Origin: Tigriopus japonicus | Taxonomy: Eukaryota; Arthropoda; Copepoda; Harpacticoida; Harpacticidae | Assembly: GCA_010645155.1 (NCBI GenBank) | Contig: JAAGOF010000055.1 | Location: 2,018,165 to 2,082,164, forward strand | DNA: 64,000 nucleotides | Direction: 5' to 3' | Part shown: piece after piece, positions 49,901-58,272 of the stretch | Layout of the letters: each line of letters starts with the position of its first letter | Position numbering within the stretch: the first letter of the stretch is position 1 | The notes under the pieces: model-generated | The model's input: only the letters and a program-made list of their open reading frames with translations | Told to the model about the DNA's origin: nothing | Databases searched by the model: none | Made by a program: the position numbers and the translations under genes

Positions 49901-49915
49901 GATGGAGTTGTCTGA
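28690..49915 (+). CDS. FMRFamide-receptor-like G-protein-coupled receptor
   Basis: Four exons (28690-28964, 35148-35435, 42906-43239, 49544-49915) join in frame to 422 aa with all seven transmembrane segments. Seen: Asn52 in TM1 (GN motif), Asp79 in TM2, ERY at 131-133 in place of DRY, Pro234 in TM5, a basic third loop, and NSSINFFIY at 335-343 in place of NPxxY. The TM4 end FNLPKFAE and the ERYLAITKP stretch resemble invertebrate FMRFamide receptors. The cysteines that normally link TM3 to extracellular loop 2 are both missing. The N-terminus carries NLT, a glycosylation site; the tail has Cys362 and Cys367, possible palmitoylation sites. Ligand unknown; a peptide is likely. Start chosen as the first of two adjacent ATGs; both are plausible. 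Confidence 0.92.
31455..31640 (+). mobile_element. Diverged tRNA-derived SINE, family 1
   Basis: Aligns by eye with the SINE at 23818-24067: GTCATGGTGTCATGATTGTTAC corresponds to its A box, GAGATCCCAGGTTTGACTCTCC to its B-box region, and both share CTAAAAGCTAATT-like and GATGTCATGG-like body blocks. No poly(A) tail remains, so it is probably older. Confidence 0.6.
31812..32012 (+). mobile_element. tRNA-derived SINE (family 2, Ser/Leu-type head) with poly(A) tail
   Basis: The head contains AGAGTGGCCGCGCGTACTAA (A box) and GTAGGTTCGAATCCTG (B box), with a long variable region as in type II tRNAs (Ser or Leu). The body continues to an A-rich tail at 31987-32010. It is unrelated to family 1. Confidence 0.8.
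32039..32238. mobile_element. hAT-type MITE, CAGGGGTCGG family, copy 2
   Basis: A 200-bp element begins CAGGGGTCGGCAGC and ends GGTGGCCGACCTCTC. Flanks ATGAAGAC (32031-32038) and ATCTAGAC (32239-32246) match at six of eight bases. It lies directly downstream of a SINE tail. Confidence 0.8.
35148..35435 (+). CDS. GPCR exon 2: TM3, TM4, start of extracellular loop 2
   Basis: Encodes residues 92-188: a loop-1 tryptophan (GDWHVY), TM3 ending LALERYLAITKPIEY, and TM4 ending FNLPKFAE. Position 3.25, usually Cys, is Ala107. It ends in split codon AG|A for Arg188 at a GTAAGA donor. Confidence 0.92.
36975..37001 (+). promoter_or_regulatory. CRE plus TATA promoter-like module
   Basis: A perfect CRE, TGACGTCA (36975-36982), lies 12 bases upstream of TATAAAT (36995-37001). 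A transcript starting about 30 bases later would have a short leader before the ATG at 37063. Sequence evidence only. Confidence 0.3.
37063..37221 (+). CDS. Hypothetical small basic protein nested in the GPCR intron
   Basis: A 52-codon frame beginning MTIPAKEAFSERRE and ending FFVGKPL, rich in Lys and Arg, placed about 62 bases after a TATA box and 80 after a perfect CRE. It has no signal peptide and no recognised domain. Frames of this size are common by chance, so the call rests on the promoter context. Confidence 0.22.
   Translation: MTIPAKEAFSERREHQIRPSKLAHLIARSDPAKFKMNGKAKLGTTFFVGKPL
37338..37534 (+). CDS. Hypothetical short secreted peptide (two exons) nested in the GPCR intron
   Basis: TATAAATA at 37312-37319 precedes an ATG at 37338 that opens a hydrophobic leader (MEVVLVMMPLCLSQSQ). 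The exon ends at 37384 with a GTAAGT donor, and a TTTAG acceptor at 37475-37479 gives an in-frame second exon stopping at 37534, 33 aa in all. The TATA-to-ATG distance is too short for a normal leader, which argues against it. Confidence 0.18.
38588..38670 (-). mobile_element. tRNA-like SINE head (family 3)
   Basis: On the minus strand, TGGTGAAGTGAGTACTGCG (A box) and GGGGTTCGATCTCGCC (B box) lie at tRNA spacing, and the outer GAGAC/GTCTC can pair. The cloverleaf is incomplete and no A-rich tail is visible, so it is a SINE remnant rather than a tRNA gene. Confidence 0.45.
42906..43239 (+). CDS. GPCR exon 3: loop 2, TM5, loop 3, TM6
   Basis: Encodes residues 188-299: an acidic extracellular loop 2 without cysteine, TM5 (LLITGLIPFLSLCIF), an Arg-rich third loop (LRRRRN) with a Gln stretch, and TM6 (FLISNVPRIAL). 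The acceptor TCTTTCAG is at 42898-42905 and the donor GTAAGA at 43240. Open sequence upstream of the acceptor (from 42433) is intron read-through. Confidence 0.92.
43240..49543 (+). other. GPCR intron 3
   Basis: A 6.3-kb intron (GTAAGA...TTTCAG). I see no repeat family or coding exon. Open frames at 44467-45119 and 48324-48635 have no splice or domain support. Confidence 0.8.
49544..49915 (+). CDS. GPCR exon 4: TM7 and C-terminal tail
   Basis: Encodes residues 300-422: TM7 with NSSINFFIYC, helix 8 (SALFREVFWDY), and an 80-residue tail rich in Gly, Ser, Lys and Thr that could be phosphorylated. Stop TGA at 49913-49915. Confidence 0.93.
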   Translation, partial: VFTIEQYKEDVSHGCIHLPFWVLLSGTVSQLLMVVNSSINFFIYCVMSALFREVFWDYVTARCPQINCKKTPRAENGGGDGCGSGQAAAVSRASVELHETKVITISSENNWRNGAKTPRDGVV

Positions 49916-50544
49916 GGAGGACAACCAATGGAACCAAACACTCAGACAGAGCCCAAGGGCGCTATCAGGGTTTTGTGTGATATTAACTCACCTCTTTGTA
50001 TAAACACTAGGAAATAGGCCGAATGAGCGTCTGAGAAGGATAGATGGGATCTGCCTCTGTGTCTCTCATTTTTGGGTTGCTTGGCTAGGGCCGAGTGGTA
50101 ATTGTTTCTACGACGAGAATAATTGGTTTCCAGTTGGTGCCAAGTATCTAATTTACTGAGGCCGTTGGTCTCGGATGCTCATTCCGATCCAACAGAGAAG
50201 AATGGAGGCAAGTTTTCCTACTCTCTAACCAGGCAACTGAACGATCAAGGAAAAACTACCCATTTACCATTGGGAAAAACATTCGACATCTGACAAGGAG
50301 ACAGCCAAAAGGATCTCCATTCTGCGCTCTTGGGATCACCCTTGACATTTCGCATTTCTTTGTCCAAACTTGTCCTTTACGGTATATTGACATGAGATCA
50401 AGGACAAGATCAATTCAAGTGCAGTCTCTGAAATTGACATGAAAGTACCAAAAGAAGTGAATTCGCTCGATCAAAATGAAATTTGCCTGTCTTTGTGGCT
50501 TTCGACGCTTTCGACCTTATGGGTAACAAGCAAAGTATGATTGA

Positions 50545-50550
50545 AATAAA
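50545..50550 (+). terminator. Proximal poly(A) signal of the GPCR gene
   Basis: AATAAA 630 bases after the stop. Another AATAAA follows at 50743-50748. Confidence 0.5.
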
Positions 50551-51291
50551 GTGAAATATGTGCTCCCCATAGTCAATTACGCATACCTTGGTTTATGGTT
50601 TATCGATTATGTCACTTCCTGACCAAAATTCTTCCACCCTTTTCAGTTCTATTTCCGGTCACATCTATTTGTTTCACATTATCTATGTTCTTAATCTTAA
50701 TTTATTGGCAACCCGGGCATTACTAGTCGTCCAAATGAACTAAATAAAATTCCTGATGATAGCATACACTCAGAGACCCCATTCATTATCTTGACTTGAA
50801 ATTGCCCGTTTCGAACTTATCTTGGCTCCTCAGTAATCTATTGGATTTGAACACACTTCTTGTCGGTTTTGACCATCTCACATGCCACTAATGCTTCTCG
50901 TACACTTGTCGCTAGGGAATTCCTAACTGATGACATTGTTTGTTATCCCTGACATTGTCCTTGGAGTCCTTGAAACCGTTTATTCCGAGCCTTATCATTT
51001 GGGTTGGCCTTTTTTGTTGTTCTCAAGAGGTCGTCTGAAATGCCTTAGAAAATGTTTGCATCCAAGAAACTGTTGTTCCAAGTCTGATTTTGTATCTACT
51101 GCAAAGAAACCTCCCTCCCTGAGCCAACCAATCTTGTTAAGCCGTGTGCTGGGAACGTGTTCAGGGTATGAAGTTTGAATGTCGTTCCCAGATCTCTCAT
51201 CAATTCAGATCCAATAGCCCAGTCAGGAGAAGCACAAATCCAATTATCTCGTCCTTCCCCTTACTATTCTACGTCTATCGATGAGGCATTG

Positions 51292-51396
51292 TGTACGTGT
51301 ACTGTACATGTGTTTGTACGTATGTAAACGTGTGTGCGTATGTGCTGGTCTGTTGTAAAATCTCATGTCGTGGCGTGAACTGTTGTATCCAATAAA
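51292..51396 (+). terminator. Distal poly(A) site with TGTA cluster
   Basis: Six TGTA motifs between 51292 and 51357 lie upstream of AATAAA at 51391-51396. UGUA elements are bound by cleavage factor Im and favour cleavage, so this may be the main 3' end, giving a 3'UTR of about 1.5 kb (inference). Confidence 0.5.
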
Positions 51397-52320
51397 CCTC
51401 AATACAAAGATGAAGCATTGAAATTTTGGGCCTCAATTTCGGATTCAATCCCATTCACGAGTCTGTTTTATCTCCGTTGTCTGGAAGTATTGACATTTGA
51501 GTGCTGCTTTGAGAAGGGTCAAAATAGAAGGCTTTTGAGACTTCTTTCAAGATGAGATTGGGAGCAGTGAATGACAAAAGAAAAACTACCTGATCAACTC
51601 CAATCTAAATTCAGGGATCTTCTGGTTTTAAAGAAAAAGCACTGGTGTCATTGCTCCGTTCTCCTAAGGGTAAAGTTTATCCGGGTTTGTTCAGAGTTAC
51701 TGAGTATATCTACATCAAGTTATACATAATTTTTTAGAGACGAAAATCACAAACGGAAGTCACCTTGGTAGTGGTTTTCAACTTTTCTTCATGCTCAACT
51801 CATGCGAATGAAAACTTGGTAAACGTAAGAAAAAAAAACAGCAATACTAACTTTGTGACTATTCGCTGGATCGGATTGAATTCACTTTTTTGCATTTACA
51901 CTTTCCTAAACTAACCAAAAAAATGTCATTTTTTTGCGTTTTAAGTCAATGGCATTTTGTTTGGCAGTGTTTTGGCTTTTTTCAACTTCCAACTACATCT
52001 AAACTGATCCGACTCATGTGAATTGAAGGTACTGATTGCGTTCAATTTGGTTTTCAATCTGCTTAATAATTCTTACGTGCGCTACTTGGTTGTGACTGCC
52101 AATTCACGCAAAACTGTCCATTTGTCACTTCTATGAAAAATGCGCTCGGTCATGAGGGATATCCAAAAAGTGGTTTTTTGAGACTTCACAACAGGGGTGC
52201 AATCAAGATTGAGCAAACATTTTTCAAACTATAATTGCGAAAGACCAATGGCATTGATGGCAGTCCTGCAAGCTTGACATCAGATTGATTCCCATCATTA
52301 TGTGAAGGCGCAAAAACCTA
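51397..52320. other. Intergenic stretch downstream of the GPCR
   Basis: No gene, RNA or repeat recognised. Confidence 0.55.
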
Positions 52321-52418
52321 AGGCTAGTTTTTTAAGACGCAAAGATCGATCTTAAGATCGTACTTTAGTACTGTTAGTTCGATCTTGAGATCGATCTTTG
52401 CGCTTAAAAAACTAGCCT
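52321..52418. repeat. Foldback element, copy 2
   Basis: A near-perfect inverted repeat: left arm 52321-52360 begins AGGCTAGTTTTTTAAG and right arm 52380-52418 ends CTTAAAAAACTAGCCT, around a 19-base loop. It belongs to the same family as 20972-21083, sharing GACGCAAAGA and CTTAAGATC. Confidence 0.88.
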
Positions 52419-52714
52419 CTAGTCTTTCCAGCTTCACCAACTTTTCCCGGTTGTTTCTGCGTGTTTTAAAGATTTTCTCGAAAAAAGTAAAAACATATTA
52501 CTTTGCATTTGTGCCAACTAAATAAAAATTGGTCTCGACTCAAATGCATCGACTCGCGTACCTTTAGGGATGGATGAAACGTTCTAAACTGGGTGATGCT
52601 ACCTTGCGTCTTCCATTAAATCTTAGACATGGAAATTTGCTTTATCAATGAATAAACATTTTTTATGTCTATCATGACCACAAAGATTAGTCATTTTTAA
52701 TCTCTAGACAAACC

Positions 52715-54185
52715 TACAGTTCTGTAGAGACAGAAATGTCACTCCCAAACTGTTCCTGATTCAGCAAGCTTGCACGATGGGATTTGATGTTTGCCACATT
52801 AATTTACGTGATTCAAAACTGGAATTTGCAGTGGCTGATTTCAGTGTGACCAAGTATTTAAAATAAAAAAAGAGCTAAAAGCCATCAGTTTCAAGGTAAA
52901 TTTTGGAGCTAAAAGAGCTAAAAAAAATTAAAGGAGCTAAATCAGAGCTAAATTTAAAACCGCAAAAAACACTAATATTTTCATATTTTTAACCTAATGT
53001 CTAGTCTTTACTACTACCTTTACCTATGTCTTTTACCTAGCAGTGGCTTTCAAGACATGGAAAAACTGCTTTTAGACTATTTTTCTTACTTTCTTAAAAA
53101 CAGCAGAGAAAAAAGGTTACTCTGTGAAGTGATGTTGGCTTTTTGCATGTTACAGATAGAGCAGGGATAATGATAGATCTTTATGCCTCGGATATTGGTA
53201 AAAGTCGTTTTTTTTATTTCTGGGCCGACCAGAAACAAATTTAATTTACTCCTTTTGGGGCCGTAATTCAAAGCTCGCATGTTCAATTTCAACTTGATGA
53301 AATTTACTCTTTGTTAGTCAGAGTATTGTAGTTTGAAGCAAAGAGTAAAGTAAATGGAGGTTTTTGTCGGTACCAAAACATTAGTGGAGATTGTGAAAGA
53401 CTAAAAGCTGCTATTTCTTTGCTTTAGCAGGAACAGTCTATTGTGAAAAGGAGCCAAAATTCTCAAAAATTCTCAAAAAAATGGCAAAATATTTCAAAAG
53501 GAGCTAAAAGAGCCAAAAGAGCTAAATGCTTAAGTTTGGAGCTACATTTCCAAAATATCAGAAAAAAAGCTAAATTTAGTTCTAAAGAGCTACAATTGGT
53601 CAGGCTGGCGGAACTGCTCCTTGGAGGAGTATAGAGTGCTTTAACCGGAACCGTTAACATAAAAAACACCTGCAACCTTTGAGCTTTGTGACACAAAATT
53701 TCTGATTTTGCGTTTCCAATATTTATTGGGAAGTTCGAAAATGGGTCAAATTTTTCTGTCAGGGTTTAGTTTTGGGAGCTGTATCAGTATGGTGACCTCC
53801 CAGTCTTTTGTACTGTGAACTCCCGGTCACCTGTTCATTAAAGGACCGTATAGAGGGGCCATTGTCGTCATTTTGTTTGCCTTGTTTACGGCTGAAACAT
53901 GCCAAAGTTGCCCATAAGTTACGTGAAAAAGCAAATATTTGATTATAAAAACTTGCCCATGCAAGTGGAAGATCATAGTACAAACGTCAGTGCAATGGAC
54001 TTATTTGGGTAAGTTTCAACTAGTTGCTGATGATAAATGACCCTTGTTGCCCACAATGAAATTCCACGACCGGCCTGCTCTAGTATCTCCACTCTATAGA
54101 CCTCTATGCTGGACTGATGAAATGAGCCCACAGCAAATCAACGCTGACTTAACCCGTGTGACAGTTCTGTCTCTATAGAACTATA
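52715..54185. mobile_element. hAT-like element, TACAGTTC family, copy 2 (interrupted)
   Basis: The left end TACAGTTCTGTAGAGACAG and right end GTTCTGTCTCTATAGAACTATA mirror the copy at 25029-25603. Flanks GACAAACC (52707-52714) and GACTGACC (54186-54193) agree at six of eight bases. It is longer than copy 1 mainly because of the nested element at 52842-53607. Confidence 0.82.
52842..53607. mobile_element. Nested hAT-type element with GAGCTAAA subterminal repeats
   Basis: It begins CAGTGTGACCAAG and ends TTGGTCAGGCTG. Both ends carry repeated (A)GAGCTAAA motifs. Flanks GCTGATTT (52834-52841) and GCGGAACT (53608-53615) both resemble GCGGATTT, the single uninterrupted site in copy 1 near 25451, so the insertion site is documented. 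No transposase is encoded. Confidence 0.85.
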
Positions 54186-54193
54186 GACTGACC

Positions 54194-57100
54194 TATGCTA
54201 CAAGATCCTTTTTTGTAATAAGATAAATTAAAGAAGACAAATGAAAAAGAAACAAAAACAGAAGAAGAAAGAAAGTATGTGTTTTAGAAAAATACATCAC
54301 TAAGAGTTTTTAATGGGGTAACATTTACCCTTTTACTTCGTTTTTAGGTGCCTTAACAAACCTTTCTTTTATATTTGAGATATTAACACCGTAAGGAAAT
54401 GGGAAGGACTAATACTTCGTTTTTTGTTATTCCCGTTAATGAAAGTATAACAGTCCACAGTGAATGAAAGAAAACACATTCCACATTCTGTCCTTATCTT
54501 GGTCAGTCTTGTTGGCTTGCTTCATGATGTTTGCTAAGACACGCGAGACAAGGCCAATAGTACTTGACAACGCCTTTAAGACAACCGATTGGGATGAGAA
54601 AAAATCCCGTTGTGACAACTAAGGATGCGTGAATGTCCGTTAGAGCTCATTCATTCTTTGGCAGTTATGAAAGAAATTATTTCAAGGCTCAAGCTTTAAG
54701 TTCCGTTTGGAGTTTTGCTTTAGTTTGGAGTTCCCAAGTCTGGCCCAAGGTGTTTAAAGAGTTTTTTCTGTTGTTAACTCAGACTTGAAGTTTTACGGTA
54801 TGTTTTAACTCTTGTTGTCTTTCTCAAATAAACACCATATCTGTCATGAAGCTTCTGGAACAAAAAGAAATGACGGGCAAAGACTCATGACTGGTCCAAG
54901 AATATGCTTGTTTTTACGTATAAAGAACCTCAAATTTCATTCAGTGGTTCATGCAAATGGCCTTTTTAATGTATGAATGGAACTATCCAAACAAATCAGG
55001 GCATTTTTGTTGACAAGAAAACCAGTACAAACAGCTTTGATTTTTCTTACTTTACCAAACTAGCTCCTATATTCAAGGTCTGCATATTGAATGAGCATAT
55101 CCAAGTTTCAATTACTTAGTAATTGATGATATGTCTCACTTGAAAAATTCGTCTTGGAAAACCTAAGGAGGTCTTGACAAAATCTCAATCTTGATTTCTT
55201 TGGAAATGAATAGAATTTGAATAAGTATTCGACAGCGGTAACTCCATCCATTGATCACCAAGGGCTTAATCAAAGCCACAAGAATCTCAAAGAGACGCTT
55301 TCAAAGCCATCTTAACTGTGGCAATGTGGCTAAGACACTTCGAACACACCAGTTAGATATGCAGGACTCGCCGGAAATTGTTGGATCTACCCAAGTGATC
55401 TTCTCCATACATATTTCTTATCTCTCTGATTCTGAACTGAGACCAGTTTCTTTCCACTTGGACCATTTGCATAAGAATATCGAATGATTCAGATTGTTCC
55501 AGACTGGCTTGTGCATCTTGCACTATAGATATCCTAAGTCTCGTCTATTCTTCTTCGCTTTAATAAGGTTTCTTGTCGAAGAAATGTTTGTAGAAAAGCA
55601 TAATAATCTAGAGCAGAGGTTTCAAACACATAACAACTGAAAACAATTTGGAGCAGAACATCTTGTATTGCGAATTAAATGTCGCAAAGAGTAACCTTTG
55701 GTATTTTTCACATGTATGAATTTGTTAGAAATTCATTATATAATAGGAAAACTAAAAAAAGGCTAAGCAATGCCCCTGGGTGAAATTCTGGCGTAAGAAC
55801 AAAGCAAAGGAGATTTTTCATTCTTTTAAGCTTTTCTCTGTCTTGAAGCTGGGAAGGATATTTATTCTTCTGATGAGAGCAAGCATCTTGCATTTATCCA
55901 AATCAAGGAAGCCTAAAACTCAGGAGTGGACGTTAGTGAGCTGGTATGATTGATCAACATTGGTACCCTCACAGCTTAACCATCGTTTCTGTCTAAGCTG
56001 CCTTGCTTTCTCTCTGGTTTTATTGATTAAACTCGTGCATATTTCTTTCATCAAATTGATACTTTATAATTATTCTTGCCGAGTCATTATATGGCGCGGT
56101 CATATCTAATTCTACACTTGCTCAAATTTCCAGGATTTCGTGGTCAGGAAGTCCGCAACAAACAAAAGAAATTATTTCGGCTTCTTTGCTTGTCGTGGAC
56201 ATTCTGGCACTCCCCAAAATTGAAATAAAACATATGATAAACTTGAATATAACTCTTGCTCTACCTAAGAGGATAATTTCTTCTTAAAGTTCAAGACTGA
56301 GAAAAACGTAAAAAGAGTAGAATCTCCTCTGCTTTGTTTTCAACGCCATACATGTAGTTTCATTCAATACAATCTTGAAAAAGAGTAAATCGTCTTTTGA
56401 GTGTCATTTTTGGCCTAGCTCATGAAAGCGTTTACTTGTATTCTCAACTAAATCTAGATCTTTTGAAATTTTTCATGAGAGATAAAAACCTACCGCTTGA
56501 AAAATATTTTTTAATCAAAGAGAAGAAGTGACAGTCTGCACCATCATGTGGAAAAGCAACTGATGTGGTTACGGATTTCAAAGCTTGCTTTGAATTTCTG
56601 GGAATGAACTCAGAACATCATTTTTGAGGGTATTTGGAAGCCACTAATCGCTATTTTTTGCTCACAAAAAACAGCACCCTGGTGAAAATAATTGATCAAA
56701 AGGAGACAGGAAGTAAGATAACCCTTGACAACCAAAGGAATTGAGCTCTAAATTGTTGGGGACCTTAATTCTTTCCTTTCATCCAATACCCTTTGCAAAT
56801 TTATACAAATTTGTTCAAGCATTGCATAAGTAGCTTTGAGCTATTACATTCTAACACAACTTTAACATTCTCTCACAGATTCCAAAAGAAATCTTTTCGA
56901 ACTGGATGGTTACGTAACTTGAAAAAGGATGTGCAAATCCCAAATCTCATTCAGGGTCAATAAGGCAAAGTGGTCTTAAAAGGAGCAAGTTGTACCAATA
57001 AAACCTTTAAGTAGAAGAATCCGGCATCGAATAGAGACGTCATGGCCTTAGGTCTAGACAATTGTCTTGTTACTTGGATGACATGGACAGCAAATTGTAC

Positions 57101-58199
57101 GTAACCTTTAATAGTCTTTCCCGGAAGATTGACGGAGAATTCTATAAAGGATTTCTAGAATTGATTAGATTGAACGTAATTGATCGACTGCGATCCAATA
57201 TCGATTTAAAACACGTCATTTTATTTCTATGAAATAATAAATCGGCTTGATTGAGGTCAGTGTACTCCATTTTGTATTTATTGTGAGCAAAATGTTTCTT
57301 ACTCTCTTTAGATTTGCGATGGATATTTTAGCGACAACTTGAGACCGGACTTGGAATCGATTTTATTGGTGAACAAGCATGATCAAAACTCTCAAATATT
57401 TCATTACAATTTGGCAGCAAGATGTCATTTTTTAGTTTGACTTAGATAATTAACTTTGATCAGAGAAAGTTCAACGGTTCGAAAATCAAAGAAAATATGA
57501 TAATATAAAACCGCTGCACTTTCCCACACAAGATTTTTTTTGAAATTTGCTTGAAAGCTGAAAAATCTTCACAAAATACAAAAGCAGAAAGCAGTACAGT
57601 ACTCAAGTTCAGATCCTAGCCTTAACATTTTATCGCAACTAAAATTTATGGAGTGACTCGAAGGATCAAATTGGATGAAATAGCAGCAGTTTAATAGAAT
57701 TCATTTAACGACCCTTGACTTTGTGTACGCCGGCAAATTGGTGTACTTCATGAAGGCAGTTGGTCCATTCAGCAAACTTGAAATCGCGGTTTCTAGGATC
57801 CATCGTAATGGCTTACTTTAGAAAGTCGGTGAGTTGAAGATTCTTTGGAATCTAGAAACGAAGCCTCAATTCTCCTTATCCTCTTTCAGATTGAAAGACA
57901 TGATTGTGAAGCAACTTGGTAATGGCTTTCCATCCGATATGAAAGTTCGGCAAGTAAGTTTCTATTGAATTCCAAATGGTCAGCCAAAGAAATCAATATC
58001 AACGAGAACCGGGGCATCTGAATTTAATGAGGTGATCTAAATTCAGATCCTGGCGTGGTTTCAAAAAGTCTCGATCAAAAGATTTCACTTCTCGTTGCAT
58101 CAAAAGATGTAAAGGATGCTTGGATATTGAGCCGTTGTCTATTTCTGTCGAGTTATTCTAGTTTTCTATCTTTATGCATGCATGTTGTCAATATGGATA
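54194..58199. other. Intergenic stretch before the kinase 3' end
   Basis: Mostly AT-rich with no recognised gene. At 57890-57953 a 64-base segment has a TCTTTCAG acceptor and GTAAGT donor, and 61 bases before it lies a GTGAGT. These could be plus-strand exons of an unknown or non-coding transcript. Confidence 0.5.
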
Positions 58200-58205
58200 T
58201 TTATT
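58200..58205 (-). terminator. Poly(A) signal of the kinase gene
   Basis: TTTATT on the plus strand reads AATAAA on the minus strand, about 70 bases beyond the stop. Confidence 0.6.
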
Positions 58206-58272
58206 TCTACAGGTACTGTATAAGACAAGCATTATTCACTTCTTGACTTTTTGAGCAATGCTAAAGGCTCTT

